Shown here in pieces: positions 1 to 8,005 of a stretch of DNA of 64,000 nucleotides. Both the position numbers and the translations under genes were made by a program. The first letter of the stretch is position 1. Every line of letters starts with the position of its first letter. Origin of the DNA: Rhodobacteraceae bacterium Alg231-04 (GTDB lineage: Bacteria > Pseudomonadota > Alphaproteobacteria > Rhodobacterales > Rhodobacteraceae). The stretch is from the NCBI GenBank assembly GCA_900143635.1, contig FREY01000003.1, positions 186,001 to 250,000 of the forward strand. Reading direction: 5' to 3'. The notes under the pieces were generated by a model, which was not told where the DNA came from, ran no database searches, and saw only the letters and a list, made by a program, of their open reading frames with translations.

Positions 1-258
1 TTGACGTTACGTGAACCATGCGGGTCTGCAATCGGCTGTTCATCGCCGGTTGCAACGGGTCAGAATTTTTTACCGTGAAAAACGAGGCCTTTAGCAGCTG
101 CCCAAATAGGGGGATCTAAGGGCCGTGGCCCATGCAGGCGCTGTTTTTGGGAGGTTTGGGAGCACTGCTACCTGTTGGAGATCAGATGCGCCTGCCGTAT
201 TGGCGGGTGTTTCAGCACCCTGCACCCAGATGAAATGGGTGCAGGGCAATTTCTGGGA
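1..258. other. Left-edge non-coding stretch
   Basis: I see no convincing gene here. The only clear structure is an 11-bp perfect inverted repeat, arms 218-228 and 236-246 around a 7-nt loop, just past the stop codon of the minus-strand binding-protein gene. It could end that transcript, but no T-run follows it on the minus strand, so it is at best a weak or processed terminator. Confidence 0.4.
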
Positions 259-2082
259 TCAGTCTTCCTGATACCACCACACGAAGGGCAGGAAGCCGCG
301 CGGATCACCGCCGTAGATCGGCAGGCTGTCGGCGGGGTAATGCAGGTTCTTGCTGTGGGCGATGCGGATTGAGCTGTCGTTCCACAGCGGGATCACATAG
401 CGACCCGAGATCAGAACCCGGTCCAGGGCGCGCACAGCGGAAACAAAATCATCGTTGCTGCGCGCAGTCAGCATATTGTCGATCATGGCCTCGATCGCCG
501 GGTTGCTGGCACCCATCAGGTTACGGGTGCCGGGTGTGTCCACCCCGTCCTTGCCCCAGTAATAGCGCTGTTCGTTACCGGGCGACAACGACAGGACCCG
601 CCAATAGGTGGTCATGTCGAAATCATAGCCCTGTTCACGCTCCACATATTGCGCGCTATCGACGGTCTCGACGTTCACCGTGATGCCGAGACGTTCAAGG
701 GCCGGGGCGTAGAGGTCGATGATGCTGCCGTTCTGCGCATCGCCCTGTCGCAGCAGAGCGGTGAATTCAAAGGCCTCTCCATCATCGTTGCGCAGGATGC
801 CGTCATCGCCGACAGTCCAGCCGGCTTCTTGCAGCAGGCCGCGTGCTTTGCGCAATCCGCCACGGTTGCGGGCAGATCCGTCCGACACCGGCAGTTCATA
901 TCCTTCCAGTGCGCCGGGCAGAAGATCGCCAGCGTAGGGGTCCAGATAGGCCTTTACCTGTCCGCTGGCAGCGCCGGGCTGCATGCTCAGCACCGAGCCG
1001 GAGAAGTAGGAGGTGATCCGCGACTGGCTGCCACCGTTCACGGTGTCGTTGACATATTCAAAGTTGAAGGCCTGGATCAGCGCCTCGCGGACGCGCCAGT
1101 CATCAAAAGGCGCGCGGCGCGTGTTCATGACCAGACCACGAATGCCCGAGGGTTTCTCGTTGCCGATCTCGGATTTCACCACATTGCCGGCCTGCGCCGC
1201 CGGAAAATCATACTGGTTGGCCCATTTATCGGCGTTCCATTCATAAGTGGCGGTCAGCTCTCCGGCTTTGAAGGCCTCAAAGACAACCGATGCATCGCCG
1301 AAATAGTCCAGTCGCAGGGTGTCGATATTGTTGGTGCCACGGCGAAATCCTATGTCGGCGCCCCAGTAATCGGGGTTGCGTTCAAATGTCATGTAGCGGC
1401 CAAACTCAAAAGCGCCGGGCTGGTAGGGGGCGGTGCCGATGGGGGCTTCGGTTGGGTCGTCGCCAAATTCGCGACCGTCCCATTGGGATTTCTTCAGGAT
1501 CGGGCGCAGACCGGCCAGCAAGGCCAGCTCCCGGTCTTCCGTGTTGAATGAAATGCGCACCGTGCGCGCGCCGGTGGCCTCGATTGCGTCGATTTTACCC
1601 CAGAAACCGCGGTAGCGGCCGTGGCCTTTGGTGCCCAGCGTTTCATAAGACCAAATGACATCTTCGACTGTGACGGGCGAGCCATCCCAGAATCGTGCCT
1701 CCTCGCGAATCGTAAACTCAACCCAGGATCGGTCCTCGGCTGTTTCAATCGATTCGGCCAAAAGACCGTAAAGTGTAAAAGGCTCATCCCAGGAACGGCC
1801 CATTAAACTTTCATAAGCCCAATAGCGCATTTGCCAGGGCGGGCTGCCCTTTTGCACAAATGGGTTGAGGGAATCGAAACCCTGTGTTTCCCCAAACACG
1901 ATCTTGCCGCCCTGCGGCGCATCTGGGTTGGCGTAGGGTAAAGACACAAAATCTGGCGGTAGGGCTGGGTCGCCGTACATAGCTATGCCATGCGTTGATT
2001 CTGCCGAGGCTAGACTGGCGCTGAAAGCCAGGGTGATTCCCGCAACTGCGGAGCGAAATGTGGGGAAATTCAGTGGGCGCAT
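259..2082 (-). CDS. YejA-like extracellular solute-binding protein (ABC transporter, family 5)
   Basis: 607-residue periplasmic substrate-binding protein of the oligopeptide/nickel family 5 (SBP_bac_5), closest in pattern to YejA. YejA is the binding subunit of the YejABEF importer for small peptides and microcin C. Residues 1-27 are a Sec signal peptide ending ASA. The mature N-terminus has the YejA-type HGIAMYGDPALPPDF stretch, followed by a GETQGFDSLNPF segment. The C-terminus ends in a Trp/Tyr-rich tail, also usual for this group. Length matches the family (about 600). No permease or ATPase gene is visible: upstream is a divergent gene, and the partners, if linked, would lie beyond the left edge. 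Family call is firm; the transported substrate is inferred only from the family. Confidence 0.88.
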   Translation of the reverse strand: MRPLNFPTFRSAVAGITLAFSASLASAESTHGIAMYGDPALPPDFVSLPYANPDAPQGGKIVFGETQGFDSLNPFVQKGSPPWQMRYWAYESLMGRSWDEPFTLYGLLAESIETAEDRSWVEFTIREEARFWDGSPVTVEDVIWSYETLGTKGHGRYRGFWGKIDAIEATGARTVRISFNTEDRELALLAGLRPILKKSQWDGREFGDDPTEAPIGTAPYQPGAFEFGRYMTFERNPDYWGADIGFRRGTNNIDTLRLDYFGDASVVFEAFKAGELTATYEWNADKWANQYDFPAAQAGNVVKSEIGNEKPSGIRGLVMNTRRAPFDDWRVREALIQAFNFEYVNDTVNGGSQSRITSYFSGSVLSMQPGAASGQVKAYLDPYAGDLLPGALEGYELPVSDGSARNRGGLRKARGLLQEAGWTVGDDGILRNDDGEAFEFTALLRQGDAQNGSIIDLYAPALERLGITVNVETVDSAQYVEREQGYDFDMTTYWRVLSLSPGNEQRYYWGKDGVDTPGTRNLMGASNPAIEAMIDNMLTARSNDDFVSAVRALDRVLISGRYVIPLWNDSSIRIAHSKNLHYPADSLPIYGGDPRGFLPFVWWYQED

Positions 2083-2162
2083 ATTGGCAACAATCCTGCT
2101 CTGGCCTTGTTTTCTTAGGCTTTCAAGCTACCCGGTGTTTTCCACCTTTTCAAACTTTTAGC

Positions 2163-2191
2163 TTGGACGTGGCGGCAGAATTGCTTATAAA
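2163..2191 (+). promoter_or_regulatory. Sigma-70-type promoter for a candidate small RNA
   Basis: TTGGAC at 2163-2168 and TATAAA at 2186-2191 are separated by exactly 17 nt on the plus strand. This is one of the best -35/-10 pairs in the window. Transcription would begin near 2198, only about 50 nt before a strong terminator, so the promoter appears to drive a short non-coding RNA rather than a gene. Confidence 0.55.
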
Positions 2192-2197
2192 GGTCTC

Positions 2198-2274
2198 ACT
2201 GCTCGATAGGTTTCTTGCCTGTATGAAACCTGCCTCAATAACTTAACGTCGGCTTCGTGCCGACGTTTTTTTTG
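2198..2274 (+). ncRNA. Candidate small RNA (about 77 nt), or attenuated leader of bdhA
   Basis: The divergent gap 2083-2436 (354 bp) holds a promoter-like pair, a first stem-loop (7-bp perfect arms 2208-2214 and 2225-2231, 10-nt loop), a single-stranded linker, and a strong intrinsic terminator (9-bp stem 2245-2253/2259-2267, then eight T). This layout of promoter, hairpin, linker and terminator is typical of a Hfq-type small RNA. No ORF with a ribosome site fits inside. Alternatively it is a transcription attenuator in the leader of bdhA, which starts 163 nt after the terminator. I recognise no named RNA family. Confidence 0.5.
2245..2273 (+). terminator. Rho-independent terminator of the candidate small RNA
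   Basis: Stem AACGTCGGC/GCCGACGTT with a TTCGT loop, followed by an unbroken run of eight T ending at 2273. Because the only gene to the left is on the opposite strand, this terminator must end a transcript that starts inside the intergenic region. Confidence 0.8.
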
Positions 2275-2436
2275 GCTTAGAGCCGTAATCCTGCAGCTGC
2301 GAAATTGTTAAAAATTAGAATCATCATTCGCATTCTGATTGAATTTGTTTCTGCATCGCGGCTCTTCACCTCCGGTTCCCTTCGCATGTGCAGCATGGCA
2401 AGGTAAAGGCAGCAAACCAACGTATCGGAGGGAAGT

Positions 2437-3210
2437 ATGACCTTAACAGGCAAAACGGCTGTCATCACCGGATCCAATTCGGGCATCGGACTGGGGGTCG
2501 CGCGCGAACTGGCACGGGCAGGCGCCAATGTGGTTCTGAACTCCTTTACCGATCGCGAGGAAGACCACGCACTGGCAGCTGAGATCGCTGCCGAGTTTGG
2601 TGTGAACGCGCGCTATATTCAGGCGGATATGTCCAAAGGCGCAGAGTGCCGCGCGCTGATCGAAAAGGCAGGGGCCTGTGATATCCTGGTGAACAACGCC
2701 GGCATCCAGTTTGTGTCGCCGATCGATGAATTCCCGGTCGACAAATGGGATGCGATCATGGCGATCAATCTGAACTCGGTGTTTCACACCACTGCCGCCG
2801 CTCTGCCAGTAATGCGCGCAGCGGGCTGGGGCCGGGTTGTGAATATCGCTTCTGCCCATGGGCTGACCGCTTCGCCCTATAAGGCGGCCTATGTGGCGGC
2901 CAAACACGGTGTGGTGGGCATGTCCAAGACCGTGGCGCTGGAAACCGCCGAAGAGAACATCACCTGTAACGCCGTCTGCCCTGGCTATGTTTTGACGCCG
3001 CTGGTTGAGGCGCAAATCCCGGATACGATGAAAGAATACGATATGGACCGCGATCAGGTAGTGCGCGAGGTTATGCTGGCGCGCCAGCCATCGAAACAGT
3101 TCGCCACAGTGGAGCAGCTGGGCGGCACCGTTGTCTTCCTCTGCTCGGATGCGGCGGCACAGATGACGGGCACCACGCTGAGCGTGGATGGCGGCTGGAC
3201 GGCGCTGTAG
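2437..3210 (+). CDS. bdhA: 3-hydroxybutyrate dehydrogenase
   Basis: 257-residue classical short-chain dehydrogenase/reductase that oxidises (R)-3-hydroxybutyrate to acetoacetate with NAD, a step in poly-hydroxybutyrate use. Visible motifs: TGSNSGIG nucleotide-binding loop (11-18), NNAG (86-89), and the catalytic set N111, S139, Y152, K156 (YVAAK). The NIASAHGL segment around the serine and the PGYVLTPL segment are typical of hydroxybutyrate dehydrogenases rather than general SDRs. Length is exactly that of the family. ATG 2437 is preceded by GGAGG at 6 nt. Monocistronic: a candidate small RNA lies upstream and a GC-rich hairpin downstream. Confidence 0.93.
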   Translation: MTLTGKTAVITGSNSGIGLGVARELARAGANVVLNSFTDREEDHALAAEIAAEFGVNARYIQADMSKGAECRALIEKAGACDILVNNAGIQFVSPIDEFPVDKWDAIMAINLNSVFHTTAAALPVMRAAGWGRVVNIASAHGLTASPYKAAYVAAKHGVVGMSKTVALETAEENITCNAVCPGYVLTPLVEAQIPDTMKEYDMDRDQVVREVMLARQPSKQFATVEQLGGTVVFLCSDAAAQMTGTTLSVDGGWTAL

Positions 3211-3222
3211 ATCAGACCATCG

Positions 3223-3241
3223 CCGGGGGCACTGCCCCCGG
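3223..3241 (+). terminator. GC-rich hairpin downstream of bdhA
   Basis: Perfect 8-bp stem CCGGGGGC/GCCCCCGG with a 3-nt loop, 13 bases after the bdhA stop. It is followed at about 3251-3270 by ATATTTTTGGCAAGATGAAG. From memory, sequences very like this are common after genes in Rhodobacteraceae genomes, often just after a GC-rich hairpin. It probably serves as a terminator shared with the convergent DUF502 gene. Confidence 0.55.
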
Positions 3242-3294
3242 ATCGCGGGGATATTTTTGGCAAGATGAAGGGGCGGATCCTGTTTCGGGGTCCG

Positions 3295-3987
3295 TTATTT
3301 CTTGTCCGCCTCTGAGGGGGGGACAGAAGGATCTTTGGCGTTGGGGTAGACCAGCCCTGCCGAAATCACCAGTTTGGCGGCGTCTTCGACCGACATATCC
3401 AGTTCGATCACATCCTCGCGTGGCAAGAACAACAAAAAGCCCGATGTCGGGTTGGGGGTTGTGGGGAGAAAAATGCTCATCATGGCGCCAGAGGTTTCGG
3501 CGCGCTCGGCCACTTCACCTTTGGCGGTGGTCGAGATGAAGCCGATCGCCCAGATGTCCTTGCGGGGGTATTGGATCAGGCAGGCTTTTTCAAAGCTGCG
3601 TTCCGATTGAGCAAAGACCGTTTCGGAAATCTGTTTGATGCCGGAATAGATCGTGCGGACCACCGGCATGCGGTCAACCAGACCCTCGGCAAAGCTGATC
3701 AGCGAGCGGCCCATGATACCTTTGGCGATCCAGCCAACCACGATGGTGAACAGCAGGAAGATGAAAACGCCGATGCCGCGCAGATTGATGCCGATATACT
3801 CTTCCGGCAGGAACTTGGCCGGCACCAGTGGCAGAACCACGCCATCCACCCAGCCGGCCAGCGACCACAACAGCCAGATTGTCAGCCCCACCGGAGCAAT
3901 GACGACAATGCCGGTGAAAAAGGAGGAGCGTAGCCGCGAGAACAATCCGGGCCCGCGATGCGGTTCTTCGTCAAATGGCGTGTTCAT
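3295..3987 (-). CDS. DUF502 membrane protein
   Basis: 230-residue inner-membrane protein of the DUF502 family. Two hydrophobic helices are evident, roughly residues 24-48 and 70-92, before a soluble domain with the family's VVRTIYSGIKQ and IGFIST elements; the C-terminus is charged. The domain is widespread in Proteobacteria, Chlamydiae and plants (COV proteins), and its bacterial function is not established. The gene stands alone, convergent with bdhA and about 80 bp downstream of psuG. No strong ribosome site is visible at ATG 3987, but the N-terminal segment is in line with the family length. Confidence 0.85.
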   Translation of the reverse strand: MNTPFDEEPHRGPGLFSRLRSSFFTGIVVIAPVGLTIWLLWSLAGWVDGVVLPLVPAKFLPEEYIGINLRGIGVFIFLLFTIVVGWIAKGIMGRSLISFAEGLVDRMPVVRTIYSGIKQISETVFAQSERSFEKACLIQYPRKDIWAIGFISTTAKGEVAERAETSGAMMSIFLPTTPNPTSGFLLFLPREDVIELDMSVEDAAKLVISAGLVYPNAKDPSVPPSEADKK

Positions 3988-4067
3988 GGGCGCTTTTTTT
4001 TGTTGAGTGGCGGCAACGTAGGAGTTTTGGGGCAGCCTCGCAATGGGGGAGGCGGCCCTAAGGGCAG

Positions 4068-4982
4068 TTATCCTTGCGCAACGATGAGTTCGCGGGCAAT
4101 TTGTGCAGCAAGGCGGGCATTGTTGCGAACCAATGCGATATTGGCCTCCAGCGATTTGCCATTGGTCAGCTCAAATATCCGTTGAAGTAGGAATGGGGTC
4201 ACGCCCTTGCCGGTCACGCCCTGCGCATCGGCCTCGGCCTGCGCCTGCGCGATCACCGGCGCCAGGACCTCGGACGCGATCTCGGCCTCGGCAGGAATGG
4301 GATTGGCGATCAGCTGGCCACCGGGCAGGCCAATGGCCTGGCGCATGGCGTGGGCTTTGGCAATATCGGAGGGGCTGTCCATCCGCAGGGGCGCGGCAAG
4401 ATCGGACTGGGCAGACCAGAAGGCGGGGAAGCTGTCCTGTCCGAAAGCAATGACCGGCACGCCCTGTGTTTCCAGCACTTCCAGCGTTTTTGCCACATCC
4501 AGAATGGCCTTGGCACCGGCTGCAACGACGGTGACCGGCGACTGGGCCAGCTCCATCAGATCAGCGGAGATATCGAATGTGGTTTCTGCGCCTTTGTGGA
4601 CACCGCCGATGCCGCCGGTGGCAAAGACCTCGATACCGGCAAGGCGGGCGGCGATCATGGTGGCGGCCACAGTGGTGGCACCGGTGCCGCCGGTGGCGAG
4701 ACAGGCGGCGAAATCGGCGCGGCTGAGTTTGGCGACCCCTTTGGCCTGACCAAGCGATTGCAGCTGCTCCGCTTCGAGCCCCACATGCAGGGTGCCGTTC
4801 ATCACGGCCATTGTGGCGGGGACCGCGCCAGCGTCGCGGATGTCCTGTTCAACCTGCGCTGCGACCTCGACGTTCTGCGGGTAGGGCATGCCGTGGGTGA
4901 TGATGGTGCTTTCAAGCGCCACAAGGGCGTGGCCGGCGGCCTTGGCGGCCTGTACTTCGGCCGAATAACGGATGTCGATCAC
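4068..4982 (-). CDS. psuG: Pseudouridine-5'-phosphate glycosidase
   Basis: 304 residues. Splits pseudouridine 5'-phosphate into ribose 5-phosphate and uracil, breaking the C-C glycosidic bond during RNA-nucleoside salvage. Family marks: ALESTIITHGMPYPQN near the N-terminus (E24 corresponds to the proposed acid residue), TGGTGATTV (98-105), ATGGIGGVH (121-129) and GAKAILD with K158, which matches the catalytic lysine (K166) of E. coli PsuG. Length is the family norm. The start is GTG at 4982, which overlaps the psuK stop by 4 nt, so the two genes are translationally coupled as kinase then glycosidase, the usual pathway order. Confidence 0.95.
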   Translation of the reverse strand: MIDIRYSAEVQAAKAAGHALVALESTIITHGMPYPQNVEVAAQVEQDIRDAGAVPATMAVMNGTLHVGLEAEQLQSLGQAKGVAKLSRADFAACLATGGTGATTVAATMIAARLAGIEVFATGGIGGVHKGAETTFDISADLMELAQSPVTVVAAGAKAILDVAKTLEVLETQGVPVIAFGQDSFPAFWSAQSDLAAPLRMDSPSDIAKAHAMRQAIGLPGGQLIANPIPAEAEIASEVLAPVIAQAQAEADAQGVTGKGVTPFLLQRIFELTNGKSLEANIALVRNNARLAAQIARELIVAQG

Positions 4983-5887
4983 AGCGGGGGTTCTCCGGAT
5001 ACGTAGGTTGCGGCGGCCTGAACTGCGATGGACAGGGCCTCTGTTCGCTCAGCGCCACGCGATTCTGCGGCGATATGGGCGGCCATGAAGGTGTCGCCAG
5101 CGCCAGTCACACGGGCAACGGTGACGCGCGGCGGAACAAGGGTGATGGGGGCATTGTCGCGGCCAGCCTCAGATGCGGAACTGCCGCCATCGGTGACCAG
5201 CACCCGTGCAGCGCCGCGCTCAAGCAGGCCCAGCGCGGCGTCTTCGCTTGAGGTAAACTCCTGCTGGCACAGCAGGCTGGCTTCCTCGAGGTTTACATAT
5301 AGCGTGCCGCGTTTGCGCGTTAGAAACGGCCGCAGCCGTTCGGCCTTGCCGGGTGAGGCCGGGGCGACGCGCAGATCAGCGGCCGCGAAGGCCGGGCTGG
5401 CGGCAATATTGTCCAGCAAGGACAGGGTCAGGTTGCCGTCTAGTGCGACCAGCCCACGATAGGGGGCATCGGGCGATCCCAGCGTGCCATCCATCAGCGG
5501 GTGCAGGATCTTGTCGCCCGCGGCCTCAAGCGAGTGGGCGTCGGCAATGGCTGCGATCAGCCCATTGGCGCCCTCAACTGCCATATAGCGGTCGGTCGGC
5601 AGATCCTGTGAGCGGTAGAGATGGTCGGTGATCAGCCCCAGATGGGTGCAGGCGGCAATCAGTTCGTCGCCTTCGGGATCCTGGCCAACGGCGCTTAGCA
5701 GCGCAGGCTTCAGGCCAAAGCGCGCAAGGGTCATGGCAATGTTCATGGCAACCCCGCCGGGCAGGCGGGTGATACGTCCCGGCAGGTCCGATCCGCGGCG
5801 CATCTCGGCAGGCGCGCGGCCGATGATGTCCCAAAGGACCGAACCGATGCACAGAATATCACTGGTAGAAGAAGTCACTGGTTTCAT
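4979..5887 (-). CDS. psuK: PfkB-family pseudouridine kinase
   Basis: 302-residue ribokinase-fold sugar kinase. The C-terminal PfkB signature VTGAGDTFMAA with its catalytic Asp is clear, as are the early GSVLWDIIG and the substrate-side GGVAMNIAMTLARFG. Coupling to psuG makes pseudouridine the likely substrate, giving the 5'-phosphate that PsuG cleaves. I chose ATG 5887 (MKPVTSS...) because the longer reading frame to 6004 adds 39 residues with no kinase similarity and runs to within 17 bp of the divergent HupE-like gene; the chosen start gives a normal family length. The substrate is inferred from context. Confidence 0.9.
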   Translation of the reverse strand: MKPVTSSTSDILCIGSVLWDIIGRAPAEMRRGSDLPGRITRLPGGVAMNIAMTLARFGLKPALLSAVGQDPEGDELIAACTHLGLITDHLYRSQDLPTDRYMAVEGANGLIAAIADAHSLEAAGDKILHPLMDGTLGSPDAPYRGLVALDGNLTLSLLDNIAASPAFAAADLRVAPASPGKAERLRPFLTRKRGTLYVNLEEASLLCQQEFTSSEDAALGLLERGAARVLVTDGGSSASEAGRDNAPITLVPPRVTVARVTGAGDTFMAAHIAAESRGAERTEALSIAVQAAATYVSGEPPL

Positions 5888-6021
5888 GGCTCTGTTCTGA
5901 CCGCTTTTTGCAACCTGTGCAAGCTGGGGTTCCAACACCGGTTGAATGCGGGAAAGCGCTTGCACCTCGCGCGGATCCCCACAACAGTTGAAGCAACCAA
6001 ACAAGGAGGCAGAGCAGCCTT

Positions 6022-7152
6022 ATGGGGCGGACAATGCGCGGGTTTGCAAGGGTGTTGCAGGCAGTGACGGCACTGGTGTTTAGCGCCGGACTGGCGACCG
6101 CCCACGAAGTGACCCCGGCAATTGCGGATCTTCGGGTTGAAGAGGGACAGATTGCGCTGGATATCCGGCTGAACCTTGAAGCCATGGTTGCGGGCATTGA
6201 TCTCGACGGGCTGCGCGACACCGACACCTCCGGACGATCCGCAGATTATGATGAGCTGCGTGGGCTGAGCGAGGCGGAGCTGCGCCCGATGGCCGCCACC
6301 TTTGCTGAGGATTGGTTGCAGGAGCTGTCGATCATCGCCGGTGACAGGGTGGCGCTGGAGGTGACTGAGATCATGATCCCGGATCCCGGCGACACCACTT
6401 TGCCGCGTCAGTCCATATTCCTGCTGAACGGCACGGTCCCGGCGCAGGCCGGCCATCTGGTTTTGCACTGGCCCGCCGGATCCGGCAGCGTGGTGCTGCG
6501 CCAGCACGGGGTCGAAGGCGCTTATGCCGGCTATTTGCAAGGCGGGGAAACCTCACCGCCGATCCCGCTGGCGGGGGGCGGGGCCTTGCAGCCGACGGAG
6601 GCCTTCATGGCCTATGTCCCCATTGGGTTTGCCCATATCCTGCCCAAGGGATGGGACCATATCCTGTTTGTTCTGGGGCTTTTCTTTCTCAGCCCAAAGC
6701 TGCGACCTCTGTTGTTGCAGGTCACCACATTCACTGTGGCCCATACGGCGACACTGGCGCTTGGCACGTTGGGGATTGTCACCGTGTCCCCGTCTATTGT
6801 GGAGCCGTTGATTGCCGCCTCGATCGTCTATGTCGGCATTGAGAATATTTTCGCCCGGCACCTGCACACCAGCCGGACGCTGGTGGTCTTTGGGTTCGGA
6901 TTGCTGCACGGGCTGGGCTTTGCCGCTGTTCTGGGCGAGGTCGGGCTGCCGGACGGGCAGTTTCTTGCCTCGCTGTTGGGGTTCAATGTCGGCGTTGAAC
7001 TGGGCCAGCTGGCGATCATCGCACTGGCGTTTCTGACTGTTGGGCTCAGATACCGGGGCAGTCTGAAATACCGGGGCAGGGTGGCGATACCTGCCTCTGT
7101 GACCATTGCGGCCATTGGCGGTTATTGGTTTGTGGAACGGGTGTTTCTGTAA
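6022..7152 (+). CDS. HupE/UreJ-like membrane protein
   Basis: 376 residues. An N-terminal signal segment (about 1-25) leads to a roughly 165-residue periplasmic domain, then about six membrane helices with the HupE/UreJ-2 marks GFAHILPKGWDHILFVLGLFFLS, FTVAHTATL and GLLHGLGFAAVL. The conserved His residues in helices 1, 2 and 5 are the presumed metal ligands. HupE and UreJ proteins are linked to nickel or cobalt supply for hydrogenase and urease. No such enzyme is nearby, so the cargo here is unknown. AAGGAGG lies 12 nt before ATG 6022; ATG 6034 is possible. Confidence 0.85.
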   Translation: MGRTMRGFARVLQAVTALVFSAGLATAHEVTPAIADLRVEEGQIALDIRLNLEAMVAGIDLDGLRDTDTSGRSADYDELRGLSEAELRPMAATFAEDWLQELSIIAGDRVALEVTEIMIPDPGDTTLPRQSIFLLNGTVPAQAGHLVLHWPAGSGSVVLRQHGVEGAYAGYLQGGETSPPIPLAGGGALQPTEAFMAYVPIGFAHILPKGWDHILFVLGLFFLSPKLRPLLLQVTTFTVAHTATLALGTLGIVTVSPSIVEPLIAASIVYVGIENIFARHLHTSRTLVVFGFGLLHGLGFAAVLGEVGLPDGQFLASLLGFNVGVELGQLAIIALAFLTVGLRYRGSLKYRGRVAIPASVTIAAIGGYWFVERVFL

Positions 7153-7157
7153 CAAAA

Positions 7158-7178
7158 GCCCGCGCCATTGACGCGGGC
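7158..7178. terminator. Hairpin between convergent genes
   Basis: 7-bp perfect stem GCCCGCG/CGCGGGC with a 7-nt loop, flanked by A-rich and T-rich sides. It sits between the stop codons of the HupE-like and ThiE-like genes and so could serve both strands. Confidence 0.6.
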
Positions 7179-7208
7179 CATTTGTGTTTTCTGACCTCGC
7201 GGTCGGGA

Positions 7209-7841
7209 TCAGCTCATTGCGGTGACAAAGCGCTGCAGCGCGGCCAGAGGGTCATCCTGACGCCAGATTTCATCGCCGATGCCAAAGAAATCTGTATAGG
7301 GCGCCAGGTTTCTGGTTATCTCTTCGGTCAGGCCGCCTTCGGCGACGACCGGCACTTCGATCATCTCGGACCACCACTGGAACAGGTCGGTTTCTGCCAC
7401 GGCGCCATCGCCAAGACCAGATGTGCCGACAGGGCCAAAGCTGACATAATCCGCGCCCGCTTCACCCGCGGTCATGCCGGCGTGGTTGGAGGCGCCGCAG
7501 AAACAGCCGACAATGGCGTCAGCGCCCAGAGCGGTGCGCGCAGCGCGCACGGTGCGCGAACTGTCAGAGAGATGCACGCCGTCCAGACCCAGCCGTTCGG
7601 CCAGCACCTGATGGTCGGTGATCACAATGGCCACATCGCGGGCATGGCAGACTTCGCGCAGCGCATCGCCTGCGCGGCTCAGCATGTCCTCATCGCGGCT
7701 GGCCATATCAAGGCGCAGGCAGGCAATGTCCGTATTGTCCAGCACCTTCGCGAGCTGATCCGGATAGTGGCTCAGCTCGAAACTCGGCGGGGTGATCAGG
7801 TAGATCTGCGGCTGCTCGGGGCCGTTCTCGTCGCTTGCCAT
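7209..7841 (-). CDS. Divergent thiamine-phosphate-synthase-fold protein (ThiE/TenI-like)
   Basis: 210 residues with the TIM-barrel pattern of ThiE/TenI: IYLITPP at strand 1, VAIVITDH, GLDGVHLSD, GADYVSFGPVG and VPVVAEGGLT. True ThiE has a QLR-E-K segment and a GPIFPT-T-K loop that bind the diphosphate; here the matching places read ACLRLDMASRD and GPVGTSGLG, without the lysine. It is therefore unlikely to be an ordinary thiamine phosphate synthase. ATG 7841 is chosen over an upstream ATG (7934) because the added 31 residues show no fold similarity and would overlap the divergent gene. No thiamine gene is adjacent; the real reaction is unknown. Confidence 0.75.
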   Translation of the reverse strand: MASDENGPEQPQIYLITPPSFELSHYPDQLAKVLDNTDIACLRLDMASRDEDMLSRAGDALREVCHARDVAIVITDHQVLAERLGLDGVHLSDSSRTVRAARTALGADAIVGCFCGASNHAGMTAGEAGADYVSFGPVGTSGLGDGAVAETDLFQWWSEMIEVPVVAEGGLTEEITRNLAPYTDFFGIGDEIWRQDDPLAALQRFVTAMS

Positions 7842-8005
7842 GGTCCGGATCCTTTTTTCGTCTTGCCGCTGTTTAGCGAATTTCGGGGTCTGCGCAAGAT
7901 TTTTACCCAAGTTCCAACGTAATGGAGCCCGCAAGAAAGCGCCAGATCTTGCCCCGCGCGCCCATGCAGATTACAGCAGGGCGATCTTTTGACCCGGAGC
8001 CCGCA

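Noticed and set aside
649-1551. 300-codon plus-strand ORF opposite the yejA-like gene
   Set aside because: It is the antisense of a clear binding-protein gene and has no ribosome site or recognisable domain; long antisense frames are common at this GC.
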